NCBI GenBank assembly: GCA_017396055.1
Contig: JAFQND010000169.1
Span: 1 to 14,048 of the forward strand
Direction: 5' to 3'
DNA length: 14,048 nt
Source: Oscillospiraceae bacterium
Lineage (GTDB): Bacteria > Bacillota > Clostridia > Oscillospirales > Ruminococcaceae
Part shown: positions 7,186-13,486 of the stretch, in pieces
Layout: the number at the start of each line of letters is the position of its first letter
Numbering within the stretch: position 1 is the first letter of the stretch
Translations under genes and position numbers: made by a program
Notes under the pieces: generated by a model
Database searches by the model: none
What the model was told of the DNA's origin: nothing
What the model saw: only the letters and a program-made list of their open reading frames with translations

Positions 7186-8424
7186 TCAGAAGGCCCAGTG
7201 TCCTTTGACAAAGATGGGAGTTTCGGTGCCGTCTTTGGAAATACCGGTGATCTCCATATCGGCGGTGCCGAACATGAAGTCCACGTGGGTAGCGGAATCA
7301 TTGACACCGCGGGCTTTCAGCTCTTCTTTGGTCATTTCAACGCCGCCTTCGATGCACTCGGCAAAACCTGCGCCGATAGCGAAGTGGCAGGCTGCATTCT
7401 CATCAAAGAGGGTGTTGTAGAAGAGAATACCGGTGCGGTCAATGGGGGAATCCTTGGGAATCAGAGCACATTCGCCCAGATGCAGTGCGCCTTCGTCGGT
7501 GTCGAGGATAGCCTTCAGGTTGTCATAGCCCTCTTCGGCGGAGAAATCGACAACTTTACCGTCTTTGAAGGTCAGCGAGAAATTGTTGATCATGGCACCG
7601 TGATGGCACAGAGGCATAGAGCTGAATACAACACCGTCAGCACGGCTCAGGTCGGGGGTGCAGAAAATTTCTTCGGTAGGCATATTGGGGAAGTAGTAAA
7701 CACCGCCGACGGTCTCGTCACCGCCGCCTGCCCAGCGATGGCCGGGATTCATACCGATGGTGATATCGGTGCCGGTGGAAGCGCTGCGGAAACGAAGTGC
7801 GTCGAAGTTCATCTCATTGAGCCAGGTCTTCTTTTCGTCGAAGGAACGGCGGTGGGCATCCCATGCCTCGATGGGGTCAGCCTCGTCGGCGCGGGTAGCG
7901 GTCAGGATCGCATCCCAGAGCTTGTCGATCGCTTCTTCTACAGGCAGGTCGGGGAAGACTCGTGCTGCCCATTTGGGAGAGGGGATAGCAGCGATGCACC
8001 AGGCATTGCGGCCCTTGTCCAGACCTTCGCGGTAAGCCTTGCAGTCGCGCTTCATAGCTTTGCCCATGGCAACGAATTTCTGAGGATCCACACCGACGAA
8101 AGCGGCGGGGTCGGAGGAGTCGATATGCAGGAAGCCGGCACCTCTGTCAGCCAAACCGTTGAGCAGAGCCTGCTGCCAGTCGGCAACGGATTCATAGAAG
8201 GAGAGGGGGAGGTTGCTGTAATCGAGGCGGCTGATCTCTTCGTCTTTCCAGGCAACATGGACTTTTCCGGAACCGGCAGCATAAGCTTCTCTGACTACCT
8301 CACGGATGAAGGGAGCAGCATCGACCAGAGCGTTGACCATCAGTTCCTGACCGGGCTGGATGTTGATGCCGGCGCGGACGACCAGTTTTGCATAGGCGCG
8401 GATGTATTCTTCACGTTTGGACAT
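7186..8424 (-). CDS. M29-family aminopeptidase (AmpS/aminopeptidase T type)
   Basis: This 412-residue metallo-aminopeptidase of family M29 removes N-terminal amino acids from peptides in the cytoplasm. Expected metal-site residues are all visible: the Glu pair at 251-252 in NMPTEEIF, Glu318 in LGEC, His347 in ACHFAIG, and His380 with Asp382 in ATHVDFMFG. N-terminal markers are YAKLVVRAGINIQPGQ (11-26) and VNALVDAAPFIREVVREAY (30-48). The length is normal for the family and the C-terminus (IFVKGHWAF) is intact. AAAGGAG lies 9 bases before the ATG. The gene has its own likely promoter and terminator, so it is probably monocistronic, though some read-through from the DUF1848 gene 60 bases upstream is possible. 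Confidence 0.93.
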   Translation of the reverse strand: MSKREEYIRAYAKLVVRAGINIQPGQELMVNALVDAAPFIREVVREAYAAGSGKVHVAWKDEEISRLDYSNLPLSFYESVADWQQALLNGLADRGAGFLHIDSSDPAAFVGVDPQKFVAMGKAMKRDCKAYREGLDKGRNAWCIAAIPSPKWAARVFPDLPVEEAIDKLWDAILTATRADEADPIEAWDAHRRSFDEKKTWLNEMNFDALRFRSASTGTDITIGMNPGHRWAGGGDETVGGVYYFPNMPTEEIFCTPDLSRADGVVFSSMPLCHHGAMINNFSLTFKDGKVVDFSAEEGYDNLKAILDTDEGALHLGECALIPKDSPIDRTGILFYNTLFDENAACHFAIGAGFAECIEGGVEMTKEELKARGVNDSATHVDFMFGTADMEITGISKDGTETPIFVKGHWAF

Positions 8425-8458
8425 GGTGATTTCTCCTTTGGAAAAAATATGTGCTTTT

Positions 8459-8467
8459 ATTTTACCA
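8459..8467 (-). promoter_or_regulatory. Extended -10 promoter element for the M29 gene
   Basis: On the minus strand TGGTAAAAT (8467-8459) matches an extended -10 (TGnTATAAT with one mismatch), 34 bases before the ATG. No convincing -35 box is found at 16-18 bases upstream, which extended -10 promoters can tolerate. Confidence 0.38.
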
Positions 8468-8484
8468 TAATTCTTTCGTTCTGG

Positions 8485-9414
8485 CTATAGAGTAAGCTGA
8501 TTTTCTATCAGACTTTTCCATTCTTTGCGGATGACCTCGCGGCCGTTTACCTGTCCGCAGAGAAGAGGAGAGGCGGGATCACAGTACCCGAGACGTTTTT
8601 TGACGGCTTCGGGGCTCATTGTGGCATAACAATAGCGGCACCCCATGGGGCAGGTGTCGTAAGCACCGATGTCGGAGGACTCGATACATCCGCAGAGGGG
8701 ACGCTGTCCCGGAGCTTTTTTGGCTTTGATGGGGGCACCGATGATCCGTTCGGTCAATTCCTTGTCGATACAGGAAGCGTGTCCGATACCGAAACGGGCG
8801 AGATCCATCTCTTCGGAGCAGGTGAACAGCCGGATACCGTTTTTTGCAGCGGCTTCGCTGAAACCTTCGGCTATTCTGAGGCTTTCTTCCTCGAAGGGAG
8901 GGCGGCAGCGCCCTGCGAGAGGCGTTTTGTTTCTGGTATAGATATCAAGAAAGCTCAGGATACAGCGTTCGGTGCTGCCGTTCAGAATGTGCGCGAGTTT
9001 TGAGAACAGCCGGATGTGTTCCTCCGCGGAGAGTCCGTCGGTCATGAGAATGGGGTCGTACCGCCAGACCACCCGTTCGGGTCCCAGGCGCTCCGAGAGA
9101 GCGAGGAAGGTGCGGATAAGCTTGTCTTTATCGGATGTGCCGGGTTCAATGGCGGGCCCGCAGGGAGTCAGGGTGAACTGAAAGGCATAGGGAATACCGT
9201 ACCGGTCGATATTGTCCAGCTCCTGCAGCAGAGGCGAGGGGTTTTTACTCCAGAACCAGATGATATCGGTGACGCCTTTCTCCAGCGGGATATGAGAGAG
9301 CTTTTTTGGATTCCGGGGGTTTTCTGTCAGGGCAAAGCCCTCATCCAGCCGGTTCAGCAGCCATTTTGTGTGAAACGCCGGGATGTCGGTCCGGCGGGAA
9401 GCGGAGACGATCAT
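8485..9414 (-). CDS. DUF1848-family protein with C-terminal cysteine cluster
   Basis: This 309-residue protein opens with IVSASRRTDIPAFHTKW, the signature of the DUF1848 family, and continues with IIWFWSKNPSPLL (51-63), FQFTLTPCGPAIEPG (78-92) and VVWRYDPI (115-122). The C-terminus has clustered cysteines: Cys241, Cys243, Cys255, Cys259 and Cys262 in PLCGCIESSDIGAYDTC and PMGCRYCYA. Such spacing suits an iron-sulfur cluster, and the family is generally regarded as radical-SAM-like, but no reaction is established. AGAGG 7 bases before the ATG at 9414 decides the start; the in-frame ATG at 9468 has no such site. It lies 66 bases downstream of the AlkD-like gene on the same strand, after ogt, which hints at a link to DNA damage. 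That link is inference. Confidence 0.8.
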   Translation of the reverse strand: MIVSASRRTDIPAFHTKWLLNRLDEGFALTENPRNPKKLSHIPLEKGVTDIIWFWSKNPSPLLQELDNIDRYGIPYAFQFTLTPCGPAIEPGTSDKDKLIRTFLALSERLGPERVVWRYDPILMTDGLSAEEHIRLFSKLAHILNGSTERCILSFLDIYTRNKTPLAGRCRPPFEEESLRIAEGFSEAAAKNGIRLFTCSEEMDLARFGIGHASCIDKELTERIIGAPIKAKKAPGQRPLCGCIESSDIGAYDTCPMGCRYCYATMSPEAVKKRLGYCDPASPLLCGQVNGREVIRKEWKSLIENQLTL

Positions 9415-9480
9415 GGGAACACCTCTTTGAGAGTGTGTGTAAAAAGTATTTGTTTCCTGCCATGTCATCGGCGAAGCCGC

Positions 9481-10170
9481 TCAGTTTTTCCTTTTCAGAC
9501 CTCTGACGAGCTCTTTCTGTTCTTCTGAGGGACGTTTTGATTCGCAGATCTTCCGGATGGCAGTGTTATGGGTGAACGGGTCGAGTCGGCTTTGTTTCAG
9601 ATATTCCATTGTCTTGTCGGGGTATTTCACAAACGCGATGGAAATGCCCCACGCGGCAGCCATCCGGGCATAATATTCCGGATGAGAAAAAGCAAAGAAA
9701 TATTTCAGGACAGAGTCGATATACTGATCATTCAGATACCAGTCGGTCAGCATCACCAGACTGAACCGTACAGTGAAACAATCGGCAGACGAAAGAGATT
9801 TTTCAATCAGGGGCAGAAAGATCTCCTGCTCTTTTCCGGCATCTTTCAATGCGGCGCAGAAACTGTCACAGACCGACCAGTTGTCGATCAGCGGCAGAAA
9901 ATCCCGGACCAGCATAAGCTTTTCTGCCGGCGGCAGTTTCATGTGTGCGATGACAAGTCCGCGCACCATTCGTTCCTCGAAAAATTCTCCGCAGGGAGCG
10001 TCGAGAAAAGTGAGCGGTTCGTCATTTGCGATCTGGACGGCAATTTTATGAAGCTGCGGCAGACGGACACCCAGGATCTTTCCGGTACCGGGCAGGAGTT
10101 TTAACGAAAAATCCCGGTATCCGGGTTCGGCTGTTTCCTCCAGACGGGAGAGCAGTTCGGAGCGGGTCAT
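9481..10170 (-). CDS. AlkD-like DNA alkylation repair protein (HEAT-like DNA glycosylase family)
   Basis: This 229-residue all-helical protein belongs to the AlkC/AlkD DNA alkylation repair family, which excises positively charged alkylated bases such as 3- and 7-methylpurines. KILGVRLPQLHKIA (31-44), ERMVRGLVIA (66-75), the NWSVCDSFC segment (97-105) and YYARMAAAWGIS (166-177) are family landmarks. Trp98 and Asp102 have the same four-residue spacing as the tryptophan and catalytic aspartate of Bacillus AlkD, and Trp174 can take the place of the second DNA-facing tryptophan. The ATG at 10170 overlaps the ogt stop (ATGA, 4 bases) and has GGAGGGG just upstream, indicating translational coupling. 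An in-frame start 13 codons earlier is unlikely. Together with ogt it forms an alkylation-damage repair pair. Confidence 0.88.
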   Translation of the reverse strand: MTRSELLSRLEETAEPGYRDFSLKLLPGTGKILGVRLPQLHKIAVQIANDEPLTFLDAPCGEFFEERMVRGLVIAHMKLPPAEKLMLVRDFLPLIDNWSVCDSFCAALKDAGKEQEIFLPLIEKSLSSADCFTVRFSLVMLTDWYLNDQYIDSVLKYFFAFSHPEYYARMAAAWGISIAFVKYPDKTMEYLKQSRLDPFTHNTAIRKICESKRPSEEQKELVRGLKRKN

Positions 10171-10628
10171 AAGATCCCCTCCAGCTTCAGGAGAAACTCC
10201 TTGATCCATACACCGCCGCCGTAGCCGGTCATTGAGCCGTCCGCGCCAATGACCCGGTGGCAGGGAACGATGATCGAAACGGGATTGACGTGATTTGCTC
10301 CGCCCACTGCACGGCAGCTTTTCGGGCAGCCGATGGCCTTTGCGATATCGCCGTAGGAACGGGTCTCGCCGTAAGGGATCTCTGTCAGAGCCTGCCAGAC
10401 TTTTTGCTGAAATGCGGTGCCGGAAAGAGAGACGGGCACCGTGAAAGTTTTACGAGTACCGGCGAAATATTCCGACAGCTCCTTTTCGGTCTGTCTGAGA
10501 AGCGGGGAGTCGCCGGGAACGGCATTGTGAAAAAGGGAGGTTTCGCCGAATTCCAGTCCGCAGAGGGCGCCGTCCCGTTCGGTGAGGACGAGAGGGCCGA
10601 TGGGGGAGGAGATGTTTTTTGAGAGCAT
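10167..10628 (-). CDS. ogt: Methylated-DNA--[protein]-cysteine S-methyltransferase
   Basis: This 153-residue suicide enzyme transfers alkyl groups from O6-alkylguanine in DNA to its own cysteine. The active-site motif IVPCHRVIG is at 120-128 with acceptor Cys123. The helix-turn-helix that binds DNA includes YGETRSYGDIAKAIG (86-100), with the arginine finger Arg106 in SCRAVGGANHVNP and the Asn hinge in ANHVNP. GYGGG (135-139) and the C-terminal helix are intact. There is no Ada-type N-terminal domain, so it is a stand-alone Ogt/MGMT protein that cannot act as the adaptive-response regulator. AAAGGAG 8 bases before the ATG at 10628 decides the start over an upstream in-frame codon at 10652. It is the first gene of the ogt-alkD-DUF1848 run. 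Confidence 0.93.
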   Translation of the reverse strand: MLSKNISSPIGPLVLTERDGALCGLEFGETSLFHNAVPGDSPLLRQTEKELSEYFAGTRKTFTVPVSLSGTAFQQKVWQALTEIPYGETRSYGDIAKAIGCPKSCRAVGGANHVNPVSIIVPCHRVIGADGSMTGYGGGVWIKEFLLKLEGIL

Positions 10629-10651
10629 GGTATCCGCTCCTTTCAGGGACA

Positions 10652-10680
10652 ATTATACCATGGGCGGAGATGATGTGCAA
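10652..10680 (-). promoter_or_regulatory. Promoter of the ogt operon
   Basis: On the minus strand TTGCAC (10680-10675) and a perfect TATAAT (10657-10652) are separated by 17 bases, and TGG before the -10 makes it an extended -10 element. Initiation near 10645 would give a leader of about 17 bases that holds only the ribosome binding site. Confidence 0.6.
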
Positions 10681-10685
10681 TGAAA

Positions 10686-10712
10686 AAGCCCGCTCCGGGA
10701 GGGGGCGGGCTT
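10686..10712 (-). terminator. Strong terminator after the SDR gene
   Basis: An 11-bp GC-rich stem (10686-10696 with 10702-10712, one G-T pair) and a 5-base loop begin 4 bases past the epimerase/dehydratase stop. On the minus strand the stem runs into TTTTTCATT, a classic intrinsic terminator. It insulates the ogt promoter just downstream. Confidence 0.88.
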
Positions 10713-10716
10713 GTTA

Positions 10717-11619
10717 TTATTTCGCAATATGTTCGTCGATGTATTCCATATAGGGCTTTGTCCGCAGCTCGGCATCGGGGTGGGATTTGTACCATTCGTA
10801 GGCTTCCTTCATGCCTTTGGCGAGGTCTCTGACGCCGGGGAGGATGGCCTCCTGTTTTGTGGTGTCCAGATGATAGAAATAATTCCGGAAGGGGAAGTAG
10901 CGGTACTCCTCGTGGCCTGTGACATAGCGGATGTCGGGCACCTTGCCTGCGGCGGCATAGCAGATGCGGACGAATTCTTCGGCGGTGACATCGGTGGGGT
11001 TGCCCACGTTCAGAACATGCTCGTCAGGATGCTTTTCGATGATCGTTTCCATCAGGCGGCAGAGGTCTTCCACATGGTAAAACTGCAGGGGGAGTTTACC
11101 GTCTTCGGGCAGATAGAAGGGTCTGTCCAGATCGGCGCAGGCAAAGACAAAGGGTTCACGGTAGAGATTCTCCATGGGGCCGTAAAAATAGGGCGGGCGC
11201 AGGGCGTAGGCATTGGGACAGCGCTCGAACAGCAGCTCTTCCGCTTTGATCTTGTTCCAGCCGTAGTCGCCCCAGAGGGAGTTGCGGCCGACGGGGTCTT
11301 CCTCTTTGAAAGGACGGAGGAGCGTTTCGGGATAGACGGCGCTGGAGCTGATGAGAATATAATCGCCGAAGGAACCGAGCCCGTCCAGAAGATCGCGGAC
11401 ATCGTCGGCGGTATAGGCGGTGATATCCAATACAGCATCAAAATGAATGTCTTTCAGACAGCTGCCGAGATCATGACGATCGGCTTTGATCAGGGTGACG
11501 CCTTTCGGCTGAGGGCGGCTGCCGCGGTTGAGTACATAGACCTCGTGCCCTTTTTTGGCGAACCATTCGGCGGTGTAGCGGCTGACAAAAACAGTGCCGC
11601 CGGTGACAAGGATGTTCAT
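10717..11619 (-). CDS. NAD(P)-dependent epimerase/dehydratase (extended SDR family)
   Basis: This 300-residue Rossmann-fold protein starts MNILVTGGTVFVSRY, the nucleotide-binding glycine-rich turn (TGGTxFV variant). ILISSSAVYP (88-97) holds the catalytic Ser region and YGWNK (119-123) the Tyr-x3-Lys pair. RPPYFYGP (141-148) and FYHVEDL (180-186) are typical of nucleotide-sugar epimerase-like SDRs. The VNRG-type strand end VLNRGSRP (29-36) has an Arg after the strand, which suggests NADP use (inference). AAAGGAG before the ATG at 11619 decides the start; an in-frame codon 52 residues earlier would run through a terminator hairpin and is rejected. It is single-gene: a terminator lies on each side. 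The substrate is unknown; UDP-sugar epimerase or a CSP41-like role are both possible. Confidence 0.85.
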   Translation of the reverse strand: MNILVTGGTVFVSRYTAEWFAKKGHEVYVLNRGSRPQPKGVTLIKADRHDLGSCLKDIHFDAVLDITAYTADDVRDLLDGLGSFGDYILISSSAVYPETLLRPFKEEDPVGRNSLWGDYGWNKIKAEELLFERCPNAYALRPPYFYGPMENLYREPFVFACADLDRPFYLPEDGKLPLQFYHVEDLCRLMETIIEKHPDEHVLNVGNPTDVTAEEFVRICYAAAGKVPDIRYVTGHEEYRYFPFRNYFYHLDTTKQEAILPGVRDLAKGMKEAYEWYKSHPDAELRTKPYMEYIDEHIAK

Positions 11620-11669
11620 CGGAATCTTCTCCTTTCGTTTTGAGGTGAAACAGCGGATGAAAATCAAAA

Positions 11670-11695
11670 GCAGGGGATGAATGACCATCCCCTGC
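11670..11695 (-). terminator. Terminator for pepC
   Basis: A perfect 10-bp stem, GCAGGGGATG (11670-11679) with CATCCCCTGC (11686-11695), has a 6-base loop. On the minus strand it is followed by TTTTGATTTT. It is the first strong terminator after the pepC stop at 11932, 237 bases away, so the pepC message would carry the whole hairpin array as its 3' untranslated region. Confidence 0.8.
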
Positions 11696-11710
11696 AGTTT
11701 TCCGGATAGA

Positions 11711-11940
11711 GCAGTGCTTACTGCACGATCAGAACAGGGGTGCCACATTTCATGGGAGTATGGCGATAAGCACAACTCGAAAGAGAAGTACTACGCACGA
11801 GAATGCGTCAGCAGTGCGCATCCTAAGGTGCACTCACGCCTACAAGAATTCCGTCCGTCCAGTCTGCCTGCGGCAGACTACGGCGCAGTCCCTCGGACTG
11901 CGAGGAATTCTTGAAATGCAGATTGATTTCATCAATCTGC
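11711..11940. repeat. Array of short perfect hairpins in the pepC 3' region (probable dispersed repeat element)
   Basis: The 312 bases between the SDR start and the pepC stop hold no credible gene. They contain the pepC terminator and at least six separate inverted repeats: GCAGT/ACTGC (11711-11724), ACGCA/TGCGT (11793-11808), a 7-bp stem with one G-T pair at 11813-11834, AGTCTGCC/GGCAGACT (11861-11879), CGCAGTCC/GGACTGCG (11884-11902) and GCAGATTGAT/ATCAATCTGC (11918-11940). The last three have 3-base loops. The pattern of tight hairpins next to a gene end is like REP/MITE-type intergenic repeats. The outer edges are uncertain; ATGGGA at 11753 and TCCCAT at 11947-11952 could be ends of a larger unit. 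Confidence 0.65.
11843..11913. repeat. Inverted repeat enclosing two hairpins (three-way-junction fold)
   Basis: CAAGAATTCC (11843-11852) and GGAATTCTTG (11904-11913) are perfect 10-base inverted copies. Between them lie two perfect 8-bp hairpins with 3-base loops (11861-11879 and 11884-11902). As RNA or single-stranded DNA this folds into a closed stem carrying two arms. Such design is typical of a structured mobile or regulatory repeat rather than chance. Confidence 0.75.
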
Positions 11941-13266
11941 AAGTGTTCCCATAGGATCCCAGGGATCCAGCACGATGGGTTCCTGTTCGACGAGGGCAGC
12001 AGCCTCGCCCAGATATTCCGCTTCAACGGTGGCCTGATAAACAAACTGATCGAACCAGCTGTCAGAGCAGACATAATAGCCGTTGGCGCCGTTCTTGTCA
12101 CCCCAGCTGTTTTCGATCTTCCAGCGGGTGGGTTTGCCGTCGTCCAGATTGACGCCGGTGATGACCATGGCGTGGTTCATGGCAGAGAACCAGTAATCAA
12201 GGCTGTCAGCCTTGGAGATCTCCAGATCCAGACCGGTCAGCAGCTCGAAATCAAAGGAATTGTCATCCCAGACACCGGCTTCACGGACACCGTATTTGCC
12301 GACATCGCTGCCGAACCAGACCACTTTTCCCGCTTCCAGCTGGCGGATAACGGCTGCCTTGAACTCATCCATGGGCAGGTTCAGATATTTTACATCTTTG
12401 CCGCCGACCACATTGCCCAGAAGGCGGACGGTGAAGGTGCGGTGGAAGGGTTTATCGGCAGTGGGAGCGTTGATAATGCCGACGTTCTTGGACAGATAAT
12501 CGCCTACATATGCTTCATAGAAGCTCAGGGGAGTATAGCCCTTTTCGATGTGATAGACTTTGTCTTTGTCCACATATTCGAAATCGAAGGTTTTGGGAGG
12601 TTCGCCGTAGCAGCTGCAGAGGAAACCGTAGATCTTGCCCAGCAGTTCGTCTTTCACGGCTTTTACTTCTGCTTCGGAAGCGCCTTCAGCGACCATCTTG
12701 CGCAGCTTGATGGCACCGGTTTTGAGGGCACGGTTGAAGATGGCATTCATGCTGCCGGTGTGACAGGACTGGAAGGTCTCATCATAGACATCCTTGGGGA
12801 CGATGCCGTATTTTTCGATGATATTGACAAACATGTCCCACTGACCGCCGTCATGGACACCGGTAGTCAGGATATGAGCGACCACCCGGTCATCGGCGGG
12901 AAGGTCTGCGGTCTCGAGAATACTTTCAAAGAAATAGTTGGCGCGTTCAAATTTATCCCAGAAAGCAAGATAGCTCTGCGAAAGTTCGAATTTCTCGAGG
13001 TTTTTCTCATTGGCGATCCGTTCGCGCAGGACATTTGCCGCAGCGAAGAGCCAGCAGCGGCCGCTTGCCTGCTGATTGGTGACTTCCAGAGTGGGGATCT
13101 CCACCGAGAATTTCTGACGCATGGCGAAAGCACCGCCGGAGACAAATGCCACGTCATTCAGATTGGTCTTGGCCAGAGCGAGAGTGGCGATCTGACGCTC
13201 TCTGCAGTTCTGATAATCGGTCGACCAGCTTTCCAGCAGATCAGAGGTGATGGGAGTGGGATTCAT
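11932..13266 (-). CDS. pepC: Aminopeptidase C (bleomycin hydrolase family, peptidase C1B)
   Basis: This 444-residue cysteine aminopeptidase is of the PepC/bleomycin hydrolase family, a cytoplasmic barrel-shaped oligomer that trims peptides. The active site is complete: Gln65/Gln66 and Cys71 in NQQASGRCWLFAAANVLRE, His365 in NHAMVITGV and Asn386 in IENSWGD. EQEPIVLDPWDPMG (427-440) is the conserved C-terminal arm that reaches into the active-site channel. The last residues and TGA stop are encoded by one arm of a perfect hairpin (11918-11940), so a repeat element appears to supply the end of the protein. AAAGGAAG before the ATG marks the start. A consensus-like promoter lies 48-76 bases upstream, and the terminator is 237 bases past the stop. 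The gene is monocistronic. Confidence 0.94.
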   Translation of the reverse strand: MNPTPITSDLLESWSTDYQNCRERQIATLALAKTNLNDVAFVSGGAFAMRQKFSVEIPTLEVTNQQASGRCWLFAAANVLRERIANEKNLEKFELSQSYLAFWDKFERANYFFESILETADLPADDRVVAHILTTGVHDGGQWDMFVNIIEKYGIVPKDVYDETFQSCHTGSMNAIFNRALKTGAIKLRKMVAEGASEAEVKAVKDELLGKIYGFLCSCYGEPPKTFDFEYVDKDKVYHIEKGYTPLSFYEAYVGDYLSKNVGIINAPTADKPFHRTFTVRLLGNVVGGKDVKYLNLPMDEFKAAVIRQLEAGKVVWFGSDVGKYGVREAGVWDDNSFDFELLTGLDLEISKADSLDYWFSAMNHAMVITGVNLDDGKPTRWKIENSWGDKNGANGYYVCSDSWFDQFVYQATVEAEYLGEAAALVEQEPIVLDPWDPMGTLAD

Positions 13267-13284
13267 ATAAATTCTTCCTTTCCG

Positions 13285-13340
13285 GTAAAATGTCGCGATA
13301 TGCGTTCTTTTTCAGTTTAACGCGCCGGGAGTAAAATGTC
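13285..13340. repeat. 10-base direct repeat around the pepC promoter
   Basis: GTAAAATGTC occurs at 13285-13294 and again, identically and in the same orientation, at 13331-13340, 46 bases apart. One copy overlaps the pepC -35 box and the other lies between the -10 box and the ribosome site. This placement could be a duplicated operator or a chance repeat. Confidence 0.45.
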
Positions 13341-13342
13341 AA
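13314..13342 (-). promoter_or_regulatory. pepC promoter
   Basis: On the minus strand a perfect TTGACA (13342-13337) lies 17 bases before TAAACT (13319-13314, 4 of 6 to the -10 consensus). Spacing is optimal and the position suits the pepC start at 13266. Confidence 0.6.
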
Positions 13343-13411
13343 CCTTTGCGGTACGGATGCATGCCTGTAAAAAACAGAAGGGATTTTCCGTTTTAAAGGA
13401 AAGCGAAATAA

Positions 13412-13447
13412 TTGTACCTTCCATGAAAATATGTTATAATGTATAAT
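13412..13447 (+). promoter_or_regulatory. Promoter of the DUF6062 gene, with tandem -10 boxes
   Basis: TTGTAC (13412-13417) is followed after 17 bases by a perfect TATAAT (13435-13440) preceded by TGT, an extended -10. A second perfect TATAAT follows at 13442-13447, so initiation could shift by 7 bases. It fires away from the pepC promoter. Confidence 0.65.
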
Positions 13448-13486
13448 AAGTAAGAGTATGCATATTTTCTGTCAGGAGGAAAAACC

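Noticed and set aside
7198..8490. A 430-codon open frame on the plus strand opposite the M29 gene
   Set aside because: The M29 gene on the minus strand has complete metal ligands and a good ribosome site; the plus frame is low-complexity shadow sequence.
8497..8511. Hairpin CTGAT/ATCAG near the DUF1848 stop as a terminator
   Set aside because: The stem has only five pairs, lies inside the coding end and has no T-run after it on the minus strand.
10711..11643. A 310-codon open frame on the plus strand opposite the SDR gene
   Set aside because: No ribosome site or family motifs, and it begins inside a strong terminator; the minus-strand SDR has intact Rossmann and YxxxK motifs.
11681..11954. 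Short open frames through the hairpin array on both strands
   Set aside because: They run through several inverted repeats and a terminator, lack ribosome sites, and would be artefacts of the repeat.
11911..13320. A 469-codon open frame on the plus strand opposite pepC
   Set aside because: It mirrors pepC, has no ribosome site, no recognisable motif and a composition typical of an antisense shadow; pepC has all catalytic residues.
13391..13405. Possible operator dyad TTTCC-GTTTTAAA-GGAAA between the divergent promoters
   Set aside because: The stem is only five to six bases in AT-rich sequence; chance is a sufficient explanation.
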